From assembly GCA_016865015.1 (NCBI GenBank), contig CP018226.1:310001-374000 (forward strand): a stretch of 64,000 nucleotides of DNA. Direction: 5' to 3'. A program made the position numbers and the translations under genes. The notes under the pieces were generated by a model. That model ran no database searches and was not told the DNA's origin. It worked only from the letters and a program-made list of their open reading frames with translations. Source of the DNA: Rhizobiales bacterium IMCC20636. GTDB taxonomy: Bacteria; Pseudomonadota; Alphaproteobacteria; Rhizobiales; GCA-2746425. Below, in pieces: positions 8,592 through 16,968 of this stretch. Each line of letters starts with the position of its first letter. The first letter of the stretch is position 1.

Positions 8592-9239
8592 GTTTTTTCC
8601 CTTTGTAATGATTAAAACAACGTCGGTGGATGGAAAACGTTCCGTGAAAGCCGATGTCTGCAGTAATATAGGGGTAAGCTGCGGAGGCTCATAGGGCGTT
8701 TTTCACTGAATGCACCATGCATCGTCGGAAGTTATAGAAGCGTTCGCGTGCTTCGGGTTTTCCATGGATTTGTCGCAATCTGGCGGAATGCCACGATCGG
8801 AATGCAGTGCTGGTGGTTCAAGGCTTGGTGCGCTTATTTGAACCAAAGGTCGCTTTACAACCAACGGACGTTCACGTGGAAGACATCGGATTTCGATGGG
8901 TAACCTGCACCATTGACAGCAAGCTCCCTTCTTTACTGGAAATGTATGATGGCGACATCGATTATCTTATTGCCCATGAGCTCAGCTACACGAATCGCTG
9001 CAATCCATTCAGAAAACCAATTGCGCCGTTAAAGTTTCAACGTCGCCAGATTCGAATTTGTCAAAAGTCATTGAAATAATAATGGCAGCAAATGGAGCCA
9101 TACCAGTGACCTCTCCCTTCGGAGAGAAAATATCGATATTCGAAGGCAACCCAATTTTTAAAGCTGTGGTCACCGCCACAGACGAACCGTGTGGTAGAAT
9201 AACCACACAGCGTCAAATAGCTGATCTATATTGAGAAAA
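8592..9239 (+). other. Unclear stretch with gene-like debris beside tRNA-Gly
   Basis: This 648-base gap has no confident gene. A plus-strand frame from a GTG at 8807 to 9079 (90 codons) and a second plus-strand frame open from 8980 to 9234 overlap in different phases; the latter would end with ...CGRITTQRQIADLY six bases before the tRNA. Neither has a good ribosome site or a family I recognise. Together they could be a frameshifted remnant of a transferred gene next to a tRNA 3' end. Base composition becomes AT-richer after about 9000. Confidence 0.25.
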
Positions 9240-9314
9240 TGGAGCGGGCGAGGCGATTCGAACGCCCGACCCCAACCTTGGCAAGGTTGTGCTCTACCCC
9301 TGAGCTACGCCCGC
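9240..9314 (-). tRNA. tRNA-Gly (anticodon GCC)
   Basis: The minus strand folds into a full cloverleaf: acceptor arms GCGGGCG and CGCCCGC, a D arm starting TAGCTC, anticodon arms CAACC and GGTTG around loop TTGCCAA (anticodon GCC), and the T loop TTCGAAT. The CCA end is encoded (9240-9242). It is the only tRNA in the window. Confidence 0.97.
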
Positions 9315-9606
9315 ATCCTTGGGTAATGACAGCGTATTTGGCTGCGAGGGCACATATGGCGCAAGATATTGGGAAAAGCAAGCTAAAGATTCAGGTTTTT
9401 TGCGTGTAGCCCAATTGATGTGGATTTGGGTAATTGCAGCCGGTTTTTCAGCGCTGTGCGGAAAAGTGGCGCTGCCGGTTGCAATTGGCCTGATTTGCGT
9501 AAATGAAAGGATTTTCAGGACCGGCTTTGGGCGTGGCAGAGATGGTACGTTCCGGTGTGTCGTCAGACCGCCATGTGGTGGCCGGTCAGCCAAGAGGTGT
9601 TTTCTG

Positions 9607-10116
9607 GTGATTAGCAAAGACGAATTATTTGCCCGGCTGGACGGGCTGGATATTGCGCATGCAACGGTGTCGCACAAGGCGGTTTTTACCGTTGCGGAGA
9701 GTGACAAGATCCATGATGACTTGCCGGGCGGGCATTCCAAGAACCTGTTCCTGAAGGACAAGAAGGGGCAGCTCTTCCTGGTTGTGGCTGAGCAGGCCAG
9801 CCAGATTGATCTGAAGGGGCTGCACCGCCATATTGGAGCGCAGCGGCTGAGTTTCGGCAAGCCGGATCTGTTGATGGAGGTTCTGGGCATGACGCCGGGA
9901 TCGGTCAATCCGTTTGCGCTGATGAATGATGCGGACAAGCGCTGTACGCTGTGGCTGGATGAGGCGCTGCTGCGGCATGAACTGGTCAATTTTCACCCGC
10001 TCGACAACACAATGACGACTACGCTTAAAAGTGCAGATCTTATACGGTTCATCGAGGCGATCGGGTTTGGTGCCAACCGGCTGGATTTTACAGCACTGGC
10101 CACACAGGGCGCATAA
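9607..10116 (+). CDS. YbaK/ProXp-type aminoacyl-tRNA editing protein
   Basis: A 169-residue free-standing editing domain of the YbaK/PrdX superfamily. Such proteins hydrolyse misacylated tRNA, typically Ala or Cys on tRNA-Pro. The motif VSHKAVFTVAES near the start, HSKNLFLKDKKG, and the later LGMTPGSVNPFALMND are hallmarks. The frame is open further upstream (to 9319), but that part has no family likeness; the GTG at 9607, preceded by AAGAGGTG, gives the usual length. It lies about 290 bases after tRNA-Gly and upstream of the thioredoxin gene on the same strand. Confidence 0.88.
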   Translation: MISKDELFARLDGLDIAHATVSHKAVFTVAESDKIHDDLPGGHSKNLFLKDKKGQLFLVVAEQASQIDLKGLHRHIGAQRLSFGKPDLLMEVLGMTPGSVNPFALMNDADKRCTLWLDEALLRHELVNFHPLDNTMTTTLKSADLIRFIEAIGFGANRLDFTALATQGA

Positions 10117-10299
10117 AGGATATACCAGCATCAGGACGGATACGGACAAGTTGGCAGACAATCGGTTGCAGTGTGGGAAAAAAACCCCATTTTGAGCGGT
10201 AACGAGCCAGATTCGGTCACAAGTCCTATGGTGACAGGCGGTCCTTTGGGGGCTGATTGATGATATGGCAGACAATACAGGTAGACAGGCGAACTTATA

Positions 10300-11325
10300 A
10301 TGGATGAGAAATTTCAGATGGGCGGTTCAGTCGGCGGCGCATCCTTGACTGGAAATGGTGCCGGTGTCTCGGCTTCGATGGGCTCTGCACCCGGGCGCGC
10401 TGCGCCTGCCGGTGATGGCCTGATTGGTGGTGGTGCTGCCGGTGGGGGTGACCTGATCAAGGACACGTCCATGCAGGATTTTGTCGCCGATGTGATTGAA
10501 GCCTCCAAGCAGCAGCCGGTGCTGGTGGATTTCTGGGCGCCCTGGTGTGGTCCCTGCAAGCAATTGACACCTTTGATTGAAGCTGCGGTGCTGAAAGCCG
10601 GTGGCCGGGTCAAGCTGGTGAAGATGAATATTGAAGATCATCCGGAAGTTGCCGGGCAGATGGGCATTCAGTCGATCCCTGCCGTGGTTGCTTTCAAGGA
10701 CGGGCAGCCTGCGGATGGATTTATGGGCGCGGTGCCGGAAGGCGAAATCGCGGCCTTTATCGACAAGGTGGCCGGTCCCGCCGGACCATCGCCGATCGAA
10801 GAGATGCTGGAACAGGGTCAGACTGCGCTGGATACCAAAGATTATGGCGGCGCGGCACAGATTTACGCAGCAATTCTTCAGGCTGAGCCAGGAACTGTGG
10901 CGGCGCTTGTGGGCATGATGGAGTGCTATATTGGCACTGATCAGGCAGACAAAGCGCTGGAACTGCTGGATATGGTGCGTCAGCAAATGCCTGATCTGGC
11001 AGAAGATCCGGCGCTGGCGACACTGGAAACCAAGATTGAATTGCTGAAACAGGCGGAAGCTCTGGGTGATACGGGTGATATGGAAGCCCAGTTGGCGGCG
11101 GACCCGGACAATCATCAAATTCGGTTTGATTTGGCCGTTGCGTTGAACGGACGTGGTGACAGGACTGGTGCTTCTGATCATCTGCTCCATATTATCCAAC
11201 ACGACCGCGATTGGAATGAAGACGCAGCGCGGACTCAATTGCTGCAATTCTTCGAAACCTGGGGTGCCAAGGAACCGGCCACAAAAGCAGGACGCCGCAA
11301 ATTATCGGCGCTTCTGTTCTCGTAA
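10300..11325 (+). CDS. Thioredoxin-TPR protein (CnoX/YbbN-like)
   Basis: A 341-residue protein with a thioredoxin domain (about residues 55-155, active site WCGPC with cysteines 83 and 86) followed by TPR-like helices to the end. It resembles CnoX/YbbN, a chaperone-holdase that guards proteins from oxidation and hands them to GroEL; unlike E. coli YbbN it keeps both active-site cysteines. The first 50 residues are a low-complexity Gly/Ala/Ser lead (with GGGAAGGG). It is cytoplasmic. A Lon-substrate-binding-domain gene and a Trm112-like gene follow within a few tens of bases, a typical alphaproteobacterial operon. Confidence 0.9.
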   Translation: MDEKFQMGGSVGGASLTGNGAGVSASMGSAPGRAAPAGDGLIGGGAAGGGDLIKDTSMQDFVADVIEASKQQPVLVDFWAPWCGPCKQLTPLIEAAVLKAGGRVKLVKMNIEDHPEVAGQMGIQSIPAVVAFKDGQPADGFMGAVPEGEIAAFIDKVAGPAGPSPIEEMLEQGQTALDTKDYGGAAQIYAAILQAEPGTVAALVGMMECYIGTDQADKALELLDMVRQQMPDLAEDPALATLETKIELLKQAEALGDTGDMEAQLAADPDNHQIRFDLAVALNGRGDRTGASDHLLHIIQHDRDWNEDAARTQLLQFFETWGAKEPATKAGRRKLSALLFS

Positions 11326-11351
11326 GGCGGGTTCAGGTGAAGGAGCCTGAC

Positions 11352-12026
11352 ATGTCAATGCAGATTGGCAATACAACATTTGAAAGCGCAGAGGATTTTC
11401 CGTCCTCTGTGCCCATTTTTCCATTGAGCGGTGCTTTGCTGCTGCCCAAAGGACAAATGCCGCTGAATATTTTTGAACCACGCTATCTGGCGATGGTGGA
11501 CGCAGCCATGGCCGGAAACCGCCTGATTGGCATGATCCAGCCCTCACTGGATCAGGACAGTGACAGTCCGAACGCCTTGTGCGCCAGCGGTTGTCTGGGC
11601 CGTATCGTGGCCTGGTCGGAATCTGGTGACGGGCGCTATCTCATCACGCTGATGGGGGTTGCCCGGTTTCAACTGGAACAGGAACTGACCACCATGACGC
11701 CGTATCGTCAGGCGCGTATATCGGTATTGCCGTTTATGGGCGATATTGATGGAGAGGTGGCTGAGCTGGAGGTTGACCGGGACGAGTTGCTGGCGACGTT
11801 TCGCGATTATCTGGATGCCAATGACATGGAAGCGGATTGGGACAGCATCAATGAGGCCTCCACCGAATCTCTGGTGAATGCCCTGTCGATGATGAGTCCC
11901 TACGGACCTGCCGAAAAGCAGGCACTGCTGGAAGCGCCGGATTTGAAAACCCGCGCCGAAACGCTGATTGCCATTACCGAAATGGAACTGGCACGCGGCG
12001 ATGACGGCACCAGCCCACTGCAATAG
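11352..12026 (+). CDS. Lon substrate-binding-domain protein
   Basis: A 224-residue stand-alone protein related to the N-terminal domain of Lon protease (LON_substr_bdg). It has no ATPase or protease domain. The N-terminal pattern VPIFPLSGALLLPKGQMPLNIFEPRYLAMV is diagnostic. ATG 11352 is preferred over GTG 11337 because AAGGAG sits six bases ahead of it. It is 26 bases after the thioredoxin gene and 11 bases before the Trm112-like gene, so all three are probably co-transcribed. The biochemical role of this family is not settled. Confidence 0.9.
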   Translation: MSMQIGNTTFESAEDFPSSVPIFPLSGALLLPKGQMPLNIFEPRYLAMVDAAMAGNRLIGMIQPSLDQDSDSPNALCASGCLGRIVAWSESGDGRYLITLMGVARFQLEQELTTMTPYRQARISVLPFMGDIDGEVAELEVDRDELLATFRDYLDANDMEADWDSINEASTESLVNALSMMSPYGPAEKQALLEAPDLKTRAETLIAITEMELARGDDGTSPLQ

Positions 12027-12037
12027 GAATTGATGGT

Positions 12038-12214
12038 ATGGCGCAGCCGGACAGAAAGCTTTTGGAATTGCTGGTCTGTCCGGTGTCGCGCAGCCCGCTG
12101 GTGTTGGATGAGGGCGGTGACTGGCTGCTCAGCAAGAAAGCCCGGCTGAAATTCCCGGTTCGCGATGGAATCCCCATCATGCTGGTCGATGAGTCGGAAC
12201 CCCTGATCGATTGA
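12038..12214 (+). CDS. Trm112/UPF0434-family small protein
   Basis: A 58-residue protein of the Trm112-like (YcaR/UPF0434) family. The pattern KLLELLVCPVSRSPLVLDE, then KFPVRDGIPIMLVDE, is typical. Many members have a four-cysteine zinc site; here only Cys14 is present, as in many alphaproteobacterial members. It ends the thioredoxin-Lon-domain operon. In eukaryotes and archaea Trm112 activates methyltransferases; a comparable bacterial role is not shown. Confidence 0.88.
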   Translation: MAQPDRKLLELLVCPVSRSPLVLDEGGDWLLSKKARLKFPVRDGIPIMLVDESEPLID

Positions 12215-12265
12215 GGACGTCCGCAGTCCGCGCAAAGTTTTGCCTTCCATTTCCGCGATATCCGA

Positions 12266-12289
12266 CTTAGAATCAGTTGACTGACTAAG
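12266..12289. promoter_or_regulatory. Candidate TetR operator
   Basis: A nested inverted repeat lies 47 bases before the tetR start: outer arms CTTAG/CTAAG and inner arms TCAGT/ACTGA around a TG centre. TetR-family proteins often repress their own genes through such sites, so autoregulation is inferred. A TTGACT lies inside the site and could be a -35 element. Confidence 0.5.
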
Positions 12290-12335
12290 ATTTTCGCCGC
12301 GGCCTTGGGCCAATGCCTCTATGGGAGATTCCGTC

Positions 12336-12941
12336 ATGCCGACCCAATCGGGACGCTCGAAACGGCAACGCCTGGAAGATGCTGCGGCGCAATTGTTCTG
12401 GTCCAGAGGGTTCGCCGCCACCAGCATCGCCGATCTTGCGAAGCAGGCAGAGGTGCCGGTTGGCAACGTCTATTATTATTTCAAGAGCAAACGTGATCTG
12501 GCCGATGCGGTTGCAGACATGTTCATTCAGGGGTCACAGGCGGGTCTGGACGATATCGAAACCCGGTATCCCAGCGGCACAAGCAATCCGCAAAAGCTTG
12601 CGAAAGATCGCGTCAGTGCCTTTTTCGAGATGCTGGAAAAATCTCATATGAGTCGGGCCAAAGCGGGTTGTCCGATTGCGCGCTCAGTGGCTGATTTTGC
12701 AGAATTTGCTCCCAGCGCCGCCCGCAAATCCTCCGAGGCGCTGACCATGCTGACGGCTTTTCTGGGCCGTGAACTGACACGTGCCGGGCATCCCAATGGC
12801 ATGATCGCTGCGCAGCAAAGCATTGCCTTGTGGCAAGGCGCAATTGTGCTGGCCCATGGGGCTGCAGATCCGCAAATTTTGATGCGGATGTGTGCCGAGC
12901 AGCGTGATGCCTTGTTGCGGGCGGTTCATCAGGGCGCTTAG
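12336..12941 (+). CDS. TetR-family regulator
   Basis: A 201-residue repressor with a TetR helix-turn-helix at about residues 12-58 (AAAQLFWSRGFAATSIADLAKQAEV, then VGNVYYYFKSKRDL) and a variable C-terminal ligand domain with one cysteine (AGCPIARSV) that might sense thiols or electrophiles. ATG 12336 is taken because GGGAGA lies eight bases ahead; the in-frame ATG at 12321 lacks a site. No obvious target gene is adjacent: the following 529 bases hold only a repeat element. Control of itself through the palindrome at 12266 is likely. Confidence 0.88.
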   Translation: MPTQSGRSKRQRLEDAAAQLFWSRGFAATSIADLAKQAEVPVGNVYYYFKSKRDLADAVADMFIQGSQAGLDDIETRYPSGTSNPQKLAKDRVSAFFEMLEKSHMSRAKAGCPIARSVADFAEFAPSAARKSSEALTMLTAFLGRELTRAGHPNGMIAAQQSIALWQGAIVLAHGAADPQILMRMCAEQRDALLRAVHQGA

Positions 12942-13470
12942 ATGTGGTGGCTCAATGAGTTGCCCCGGCTTAGACCGAGACGATCAACCTGTGTTTTGTG
13001 GGGTATTCTACATGCGCTCTGAGTTAATTATTGATGTGTGTTGCTGTGGCCAAATCGACGGTTGGCTGAGATGGGTTCTCGGAACAAGTCCGAGAACGAC
13101 GAAGTGTATGGCGGAGGGATGACCAAGAGCGTTGCGAAGGAATGATGAAGAGCGTCGCGGAAGGCGCTAAGCGAGTGGCGAAGGGAGACGGAGAGTGTAT
13201 GGCGGGTGTAAGGCAAAGGCTTGGTATATGATGACGGGTAAAGCGTTTTTCGGAGTGTAAATCCTTTCAAATCCACGTCCGATTGAATGACTCACAGCCA
13301 CACACCCAGCCTCACTGTCGTCGTTCTCGGACTTGTTCCGAGAACCCATTGCGAGACCACAAGGAGCCACACTTTGACATTGGCCCGGCGCATCTAAGAA
13401 GGGTCAGAATTGTCGTCAGGCAACCCGTTTGATGGTGCTGACAAGGTGTCTGTAACCGGTCACACCACTT
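12942..13470. other. Gene-free region holding repeat element copy 1
   Basis: This 529-base stretch contains no supported gene. Its middle, 13072-13348, is a repeat element bounded by 29-bp perfect inverted repeats. The flanks (12942-13071 and 13349-13470) show no family likeness on either strand. Confidence 0.6.
13072..13348. repeat. Intergenic repeat with 29-bp terminal inverted repeats, copy 1
   Basis: The ends 13072-13100 and 13320-13348 are perfect reverse complements. Each end is also a hairpin (9-bp arms GTTCTCGGA/TCCGAGAAC around a 5-base loop). The 219-base interior has no gene; its left part is G-rich with loosely repeated GAAGAGCG-like units. Three related copies occur elsewhere in the window. 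The pattern fits a small non-autonomous element or a REP-doublet (REPIN/BIME-like) unit. No target-site duplication is obvious. Confidence 0.85.
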
Positions 13471-14007
13471 TTATGGAGTGAGGCCGTTACACCAGTCATC
13501 AAGTATTGCTGCCAACCTCACCCAGTCAGTGTATTCCTTGTCCGAATGGGGATCGATGGTCTCCTTTTTGGACATGGCAATCCAGCGCATGGCCCAATGG
13601 CGGAAGAAATCATAGGTGGTGAAGCGGAACGCACCGGCGATCTGTTCCACTCGGCTGGGTGCCCAGCCTGTAGTTCTGGAAAAATCATCGACGTATTTTT
13701 TCAAGCCAGCCCAGTCGTCAGCATCATCTCCGGCGGCCGACAGGGAAACAGACAGGAATAGCGTGTCGCATTGGGTCAACTTTGGAAGATTTGTGGTGAC
13801 AAAAGCCTCAAGTGATTTCTGGTATTCTCCCAAATGTATCGAACCCGCCAGAATGGCGGCGTCAAAGCGTTCAATGTCGATATCACCACCGTCTGACACG
13901 TTCAACAATTCCACGGCATGGCCGCTGTCTGTGAGTCGATCCGCACAAAAACGAGCGATTTTCCGAGTCTGACCATCGGTGGTGCCATAGGCGATCAGGA
14001 TTTTCAT
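13471..14007 (-). CDS. Flavodoxin-domain protein, HemG-like protoporphyrinogen oxidase
   Basis: A 178-residue FMN-binding protein with a flavodoxin fold. The N-terminus MKILIAYGTTDGQTRKIA contains the phosphate-binding loop, and AGSIHLGEYQKSLEAFV is typical of HemG, the menaquinone-dependent protoporphyrinogen IX dehydrogenase. Length matches HemG. The start at 14007 is chosen because GGAG lies six bases ahead; a longer frame to 14064 is open but lacks a site. It is monocistronic. Another flavodoxin-type oxidoreductase cannot be excluded. Confidence 0.8.
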   Translation of the reverse strand: MKILIAYGTTDGQTRKIARFCADRLTDSGHAVELLNVSDGGDIDIERFDAAILAGSIHLGEYQKSLEAFVTTNLPKLTQCDTLFLSVSLSAAGDDADDWAGLKKYVDDFSRTTGWAPSRVEQIAGAFRFTTYDFFRHWAMRWIAMSKKETIDPHSDKEYTDWVRLAAILDDWCNGLTP

Positions 14008-14150
14008 GAGCCACTCCATTTGTTTGAAATAGCGTACTGAAATCAGCTGCGGTTGCTTTGACATGTATCAAAGGACATTCGTCAAACCAGAATCACGTGT
14101 TCGTATGAAACCCAAGAACGCCCGGGCGAATTCGCAACAGGTTTGGATGG

Positions 14151-15347
14151 TCAGATGTTCTGTGCAGCCGCCCAACCACTGGCCCAGGCCCATTGGAAAT
14201 TGTAGCCGCCGAGCCAGCCGGTGACATCCACCGCCTCGCCAATGGCATAGAGGCCGGGCATCTTTTTGGCTTCCATGGACTTTGAGGACAGCTCAGCAGT
14301 GCTGATGCCGCCAATGGTGACTTCTGCCTTGGCAAAGCCTTCTGTGCCGCTGGGGTGGAATGGCCAATCGGCCAGATTTTGCTCCGCCAAAGCCAGGTTC
14401 TTGTCGGACAGATTTGCCATTTCGCTGTTGAGGCCGAGAGTGGCAATGAGTTTTTCTGACAGGGTTTGTGCCAGACGGTCCGGCAGATGCGTGGAGAGGG
14501 CGCTTTGCAGGGCCGTGCGTGGCTTGGCGCGTTTGGTCTGTTGCAGCCAGCCGGACGGGCAGTCGGGCAGAAAGTTGACACCGATGCGGTCTCCATGACG
14601 CCAATAGGATGAAATCTGCAATATGGCCGGGCCGGAGAGGCCCTTATGGGTGAATAATGCTGCTTCCCGAAACCGCGCTTTGCCACAGCTTGCAACGATA
14701 TCTGTGGCGACACCGGACAATTCGCGAAACAGCGCTTCATCGGCGCCAAGCGTGAAGGGCACGAGGGCCGGGCGCGGTTCGACCACTTTCAGGCCGAAGC
14801 GCCGTGCCAGATCATAGGCAAAGCCGGTCGCGCCCAGTTTGGGAATGGAGGGTCCGCCTGTGGCGATGACCAGCGCTGGAGCCGATGCGGTTTGGGTGCC
14901 GAACTGGACTCGAAACTGACCGTCACCATGGTTGATGTCTCCCAATGATAGACCCAGACGCAGATCCACCTTGCCTTTCTCGCATTCACTGAGCAGCATT
15001 GCGACGATCTGCTTGGCTGAGTCATCACAGAACAATTGGCCCAGCGTCTTTTCATGCCAGGAAATGCGATAGCGTTCTACCAGTGCCAGAATATCGGCTG
15101 CGGTGTAGCGCCTGAGAGCCGACTTGGCGAAATGAGGATTGGACGAGATGTAACGGTCCGGGGCGGTGTGGATGTTGGTGAAATTACAACGACCACCACC
15201 GGAGATGATGATCTTGCGGCCTGGTTCCGGCGCATGATCTAGCAGCAGGACGCGCTTGCCGTGCTGCCCGGCCACGGCGGCACACATCAGGCCTGCGCCG
15301 CCTGCGCCCAGAATAATGGCATCATAGCTGGAATTATTTGATGTCAT
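14151..15347 (-). CDS. HI0933/YhiN-family FAD-dependent oxidoreductase
   Basis: A 398-residue flavoprotein of the HI0933/YhiN family. The Rossmann FAD loop GAGGAGLMCA is at residue 13, followed by the family mark GRKIIISGGGRCNFTN at about residue 43. The C-terminus has the GLYAIGEAVDVTGWLGGYNFQWAWASG pattern that closes the FAD site. The reaction is not established for most members. It lies about 115 bases downstream of the DOMON gene pair on the same strand. Confidence 0.93.
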   Translation of the reverse strand: MTSNNSSYDAIILGAGGAGLMCAAVAGQHGKRVLLLDHAPEPGRKIIISGGGRCNFTNIHTAPDRYISSNPHFAKSALRRYTAADILALVERYRISWHEKTLGQLFCDDSAKQIVAMLLSECEKGKVDLRLGLSLGDINHGDGQFRVQFGTQTASAPALVIATGGPSIPKLGATGFAYDLARRFGLKVVEPRPALVPFTLGADEALFRELSGVATDIVASCGKARFREAALFTHKGLSGPAILQISSYWRHGDRIGVNFLPDCPSGWLQQTKRAKPRTALQSALSTHLPDRLAQTLSEKLIATLGLNSEMANLSDKNLALAEQNLADWPFHPSGTEGFAKAEVTIGGISTAELSSKSMEAKKMPGLYAIGEAVDVTGWLGGYNFQWAWASGWAAAQNI

Positions 15348-15463
15348 TGTTGAAAACTGTCCGGATGGCTGATGATGAGGCTCTATACCGTTCCTTCAGT
15401 CATTCCGAAAGGTGCGATCGGAAAGTGATCACCCGGCGCATGAGTGCCGGGTGACTTCAGATG

Positions 15464-15775
15464 TCAGAATTTGGCCGCATTGCCGGGGACAATCTTGGTG
15501 ATTGTACCAACGGCTTTGCCGTCCGGGCCAAGATAGGTGAAGGTGCCAGGCTCATAGACAATCTGCCAGTCTCCGGCGGGGCCCTCCTGCCAGTCGACGA
15601 GATATCCGCTTTCGTTGATTTTGAGATCGCCCTTGAAGGTCGGGCCGTCTGGCAGTGTCATATGAGCTACGGTTTCGGACGGGTAATAGATGACGGCATC
15701 GGTGCCTTTTCCGATGTCGATGTAATGGGTGGAGCCGATCATGAGAACAGCGAGAATTTTTGCAGTGAGAACCAT
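15464..15775 (-). CDS. Small exported or membrane-anchored protein, unknown
   Basis: A 103-residue protein that I do not recognise. The first 17 residues are hydrophobic (LTAKILAVLMIGS) and could be a short signal or anchor. The rest is beta-rich, with aromatic strands such as DAVIYYPSETVAHMTL and DWQIVYEPGTFTYLGP. The start at 15775 follows AAGGAAA, whereas the longer frame to 15871 overlaps the DOMON gene. It lies 25 bases after the DOMON gene and is probably co-transcribed with it under the MarR-type operators at 16353-16405. Confidence 0.7.
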   Translation of the reverse strand: MVLTAKILAVLMIGSTHYIDIGKGTDAVIYYPSETVAHMTLPDGPTFKGDLKINESGYLVDWQEGPAGDWQIVYEPGTFTYLGPDGKAVGTITKIVPGNAAKF

Positions 15776-15800
15776 CTTGGTTTCCTTCTTTGGTTTGGAT

Positions 15801-16328
15801 TCAAAGAGTGAGTGGGAGATGTTTGCGCCACGCTGAATGGTGGTCAAACGCAGTTTCCTGCGACCAGGCAAGCATCACTTGCACCTCGGAGCCTGGCGCA
15901 AGGGACAGTGCAGGTCGGTCCGCAAACTTGTGTGACATTTGAAACTCAAGATGCGAGCGGCCATTGATGTAGCTGCCATGGGCGGTTTGCAACGCTGGTT
16001 CCAGGCCCAGTTCTGTGACGTTTTTATGATCAGGAACGCTTGCAAGGTGTTCTTCTGCCGTGATCGGCGAAATTGAAGTCATAGCGATAATGAAGCGCGT
16101 ATTCCGCAAGCCTGGAAATTCATTAAATCCAACAGCCAGCCAGCCGGAAGTCGGTGCGCTCAGGGAGCCGATCAGAGTGTTGTGGTGGTGACGCCAGGAA
16201 AATTTGACGTCGTCCCGGGTAATGGATTGGCGTTGTCTGCGGTGCGTATTTGATGCAAGTGCAGCAGGTGTTCCGACCAGAGTGCCAATGCTGATTGTTG
16301 CGAGTGAAAGAAACTGCCGCTTGTTCAT
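15801..16328 (-). CDS. DOMON-domain secreted protein
   Basis: A 175-residue secreted protein with a signal peptide (MNKRQFLSLATISIGTL..., cleavage near AALASN). The mature part fits a DOMON fold: FSWRHHHNTLIGSLSAPTSGWLAVGFN is the standard strand pattern, where some members bind heme or sugar. His and Met residues that could bind heme are present, but ligation is not certain. The gene is divergent from a MarR regulator and shares with it an intergenic region carrying two perfect palindromes. A small unknown exported protein follows. Confidence 0.8.
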   Translation of the reverse strand: MNKRQFLSLATISIGTLVGTPAALASNTHRRQRQSITRDDVKFSWRHHHNTLIGSLSAPTSGWLAVGFNEFPGLRNTRFIIAMTSISPITAEEHLASVPDHKNVTELGLEPALQTAHGSYINGRSHLEFQMSHKFADRPALSLAPGSEVQVMLAWSQETAFDHHSAWRKHLPLTL

Positions 16329-16352
16329 GGATGTGTTATCCGCTAGGTTATC

Positions 16353-16405
16353 GTCAAGTTTCTTGACTAATAAGGCGCGCGCTCCATTCTGTCAAGTAGC
16401 TTGAC
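16353..16405. promoter_or_regulatory. Twin MarR operators over a divergent promoter
   Basis: Two perfect palindromes, GTCAAGTTTCTTGAC at 16353-16367 and GTCAAGTAGCTTGAC at 16391-16405, are 38 bases apart centre to centre. On the minus strand a good promoter links them: -35 TTGACA (16390-16395) and -10 TATTAG (16367-16372) with a 17-base spacer. The right palindrome covers the -35 and the left one touches the -10. Repression of the DOMON operon, and of marR itself, by the adjacent MarR protein is the simplest reading. Confidence 0.75.
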
Positions 16406-16425
16406 TATTAAGTGAGGATTATCAG

Positions 16426-16896
16426 ATGAAAGTCGTGACTGCGTCCGAGGTGACTGCTCCCGAATTGATCGATCATATCGGTTGGGATCTATGGCGCGTG
16501 ACCGAAGGGTGGAAACGCCGTTTTACCGCAGACATGGTGGCCTTGGGATATGGCTGGTTCGGCGAAGCGCGCGGAGCCCTTGTGCAGCACATCGGCCGCC
16601 ATGGCATCGCTCAGACCGCTCTGGCTGCAAAAGCCGGGATGAGCAAACAGGCAGTGCAACAGCATCTGGATGATCTGGTGCGCGACGGGGCCGTTGAGCG
16701 GGTGCCCGATCCCGATGATGCGCGCAGAAAGATTATTCGCTTTACGCCTCTCGGGCTTGAAGCACTTACTGTCTCCAACGATGTCAAACGGAACATCGAG
16801 GATGAGTATCGGCATCTGATCGGGGATGAGGCGATGCAGCGGTTAATTGAAGCTCTGCGCGCCATCAGTGCACATCAGAATGATGAGCGAAAATAA
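16426..16896 (+). CDS. MarR-family regulator (DOMON locus)
   Basis: A 156-residue MarR-type dimeric winged-helix repressor. The recognition helix lies in AGMSKQAVQQHLDDLVRDGAVERVPDPDDARRKIIRFTPLG at about residues 70-110, including the DPDDARRK wing. It is divergent from the DOMON operon, with two matching palindromes between them. The start at 16426 has GAGG ten bases ahead. Its ligand is unknown. Confidence 0.9.
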   Translation: MKVVTASEVTAPELIDHIGWDLWRVTEGWKRRFTADMVALGYGWFGEARGALVQHIGRHGIAQTALAAKAGMSKQAVQQHLDDLVRDGAVERVPDPDDARRKIIRFTPLGLEALTVSNDVKRNIEDEYRHLIGDEAMQRLIEALRAISAHQNDERK

Positions 16897-16968
16897 CCCC
16901 ACCAATAAATGAACCAAATCTAACCCTCAACGCACCTTATCTACACAAGGAAGCCCAAGAGAGGTGTC

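Noticed and set aside
9319-9606. N-terminal extension of the YbaK-type protein
   Set aside because: The added 96 codons have no family likeness and begin at the tRNA. The GTG at 9607 gives the usual protein length.
13072-13348. CRISPR array or insertion sequence
   Set aside because: There are only two inverted ends, not regularly spaced direct repeats, and no transposase gene. A small non-autonomous repeat fits better.
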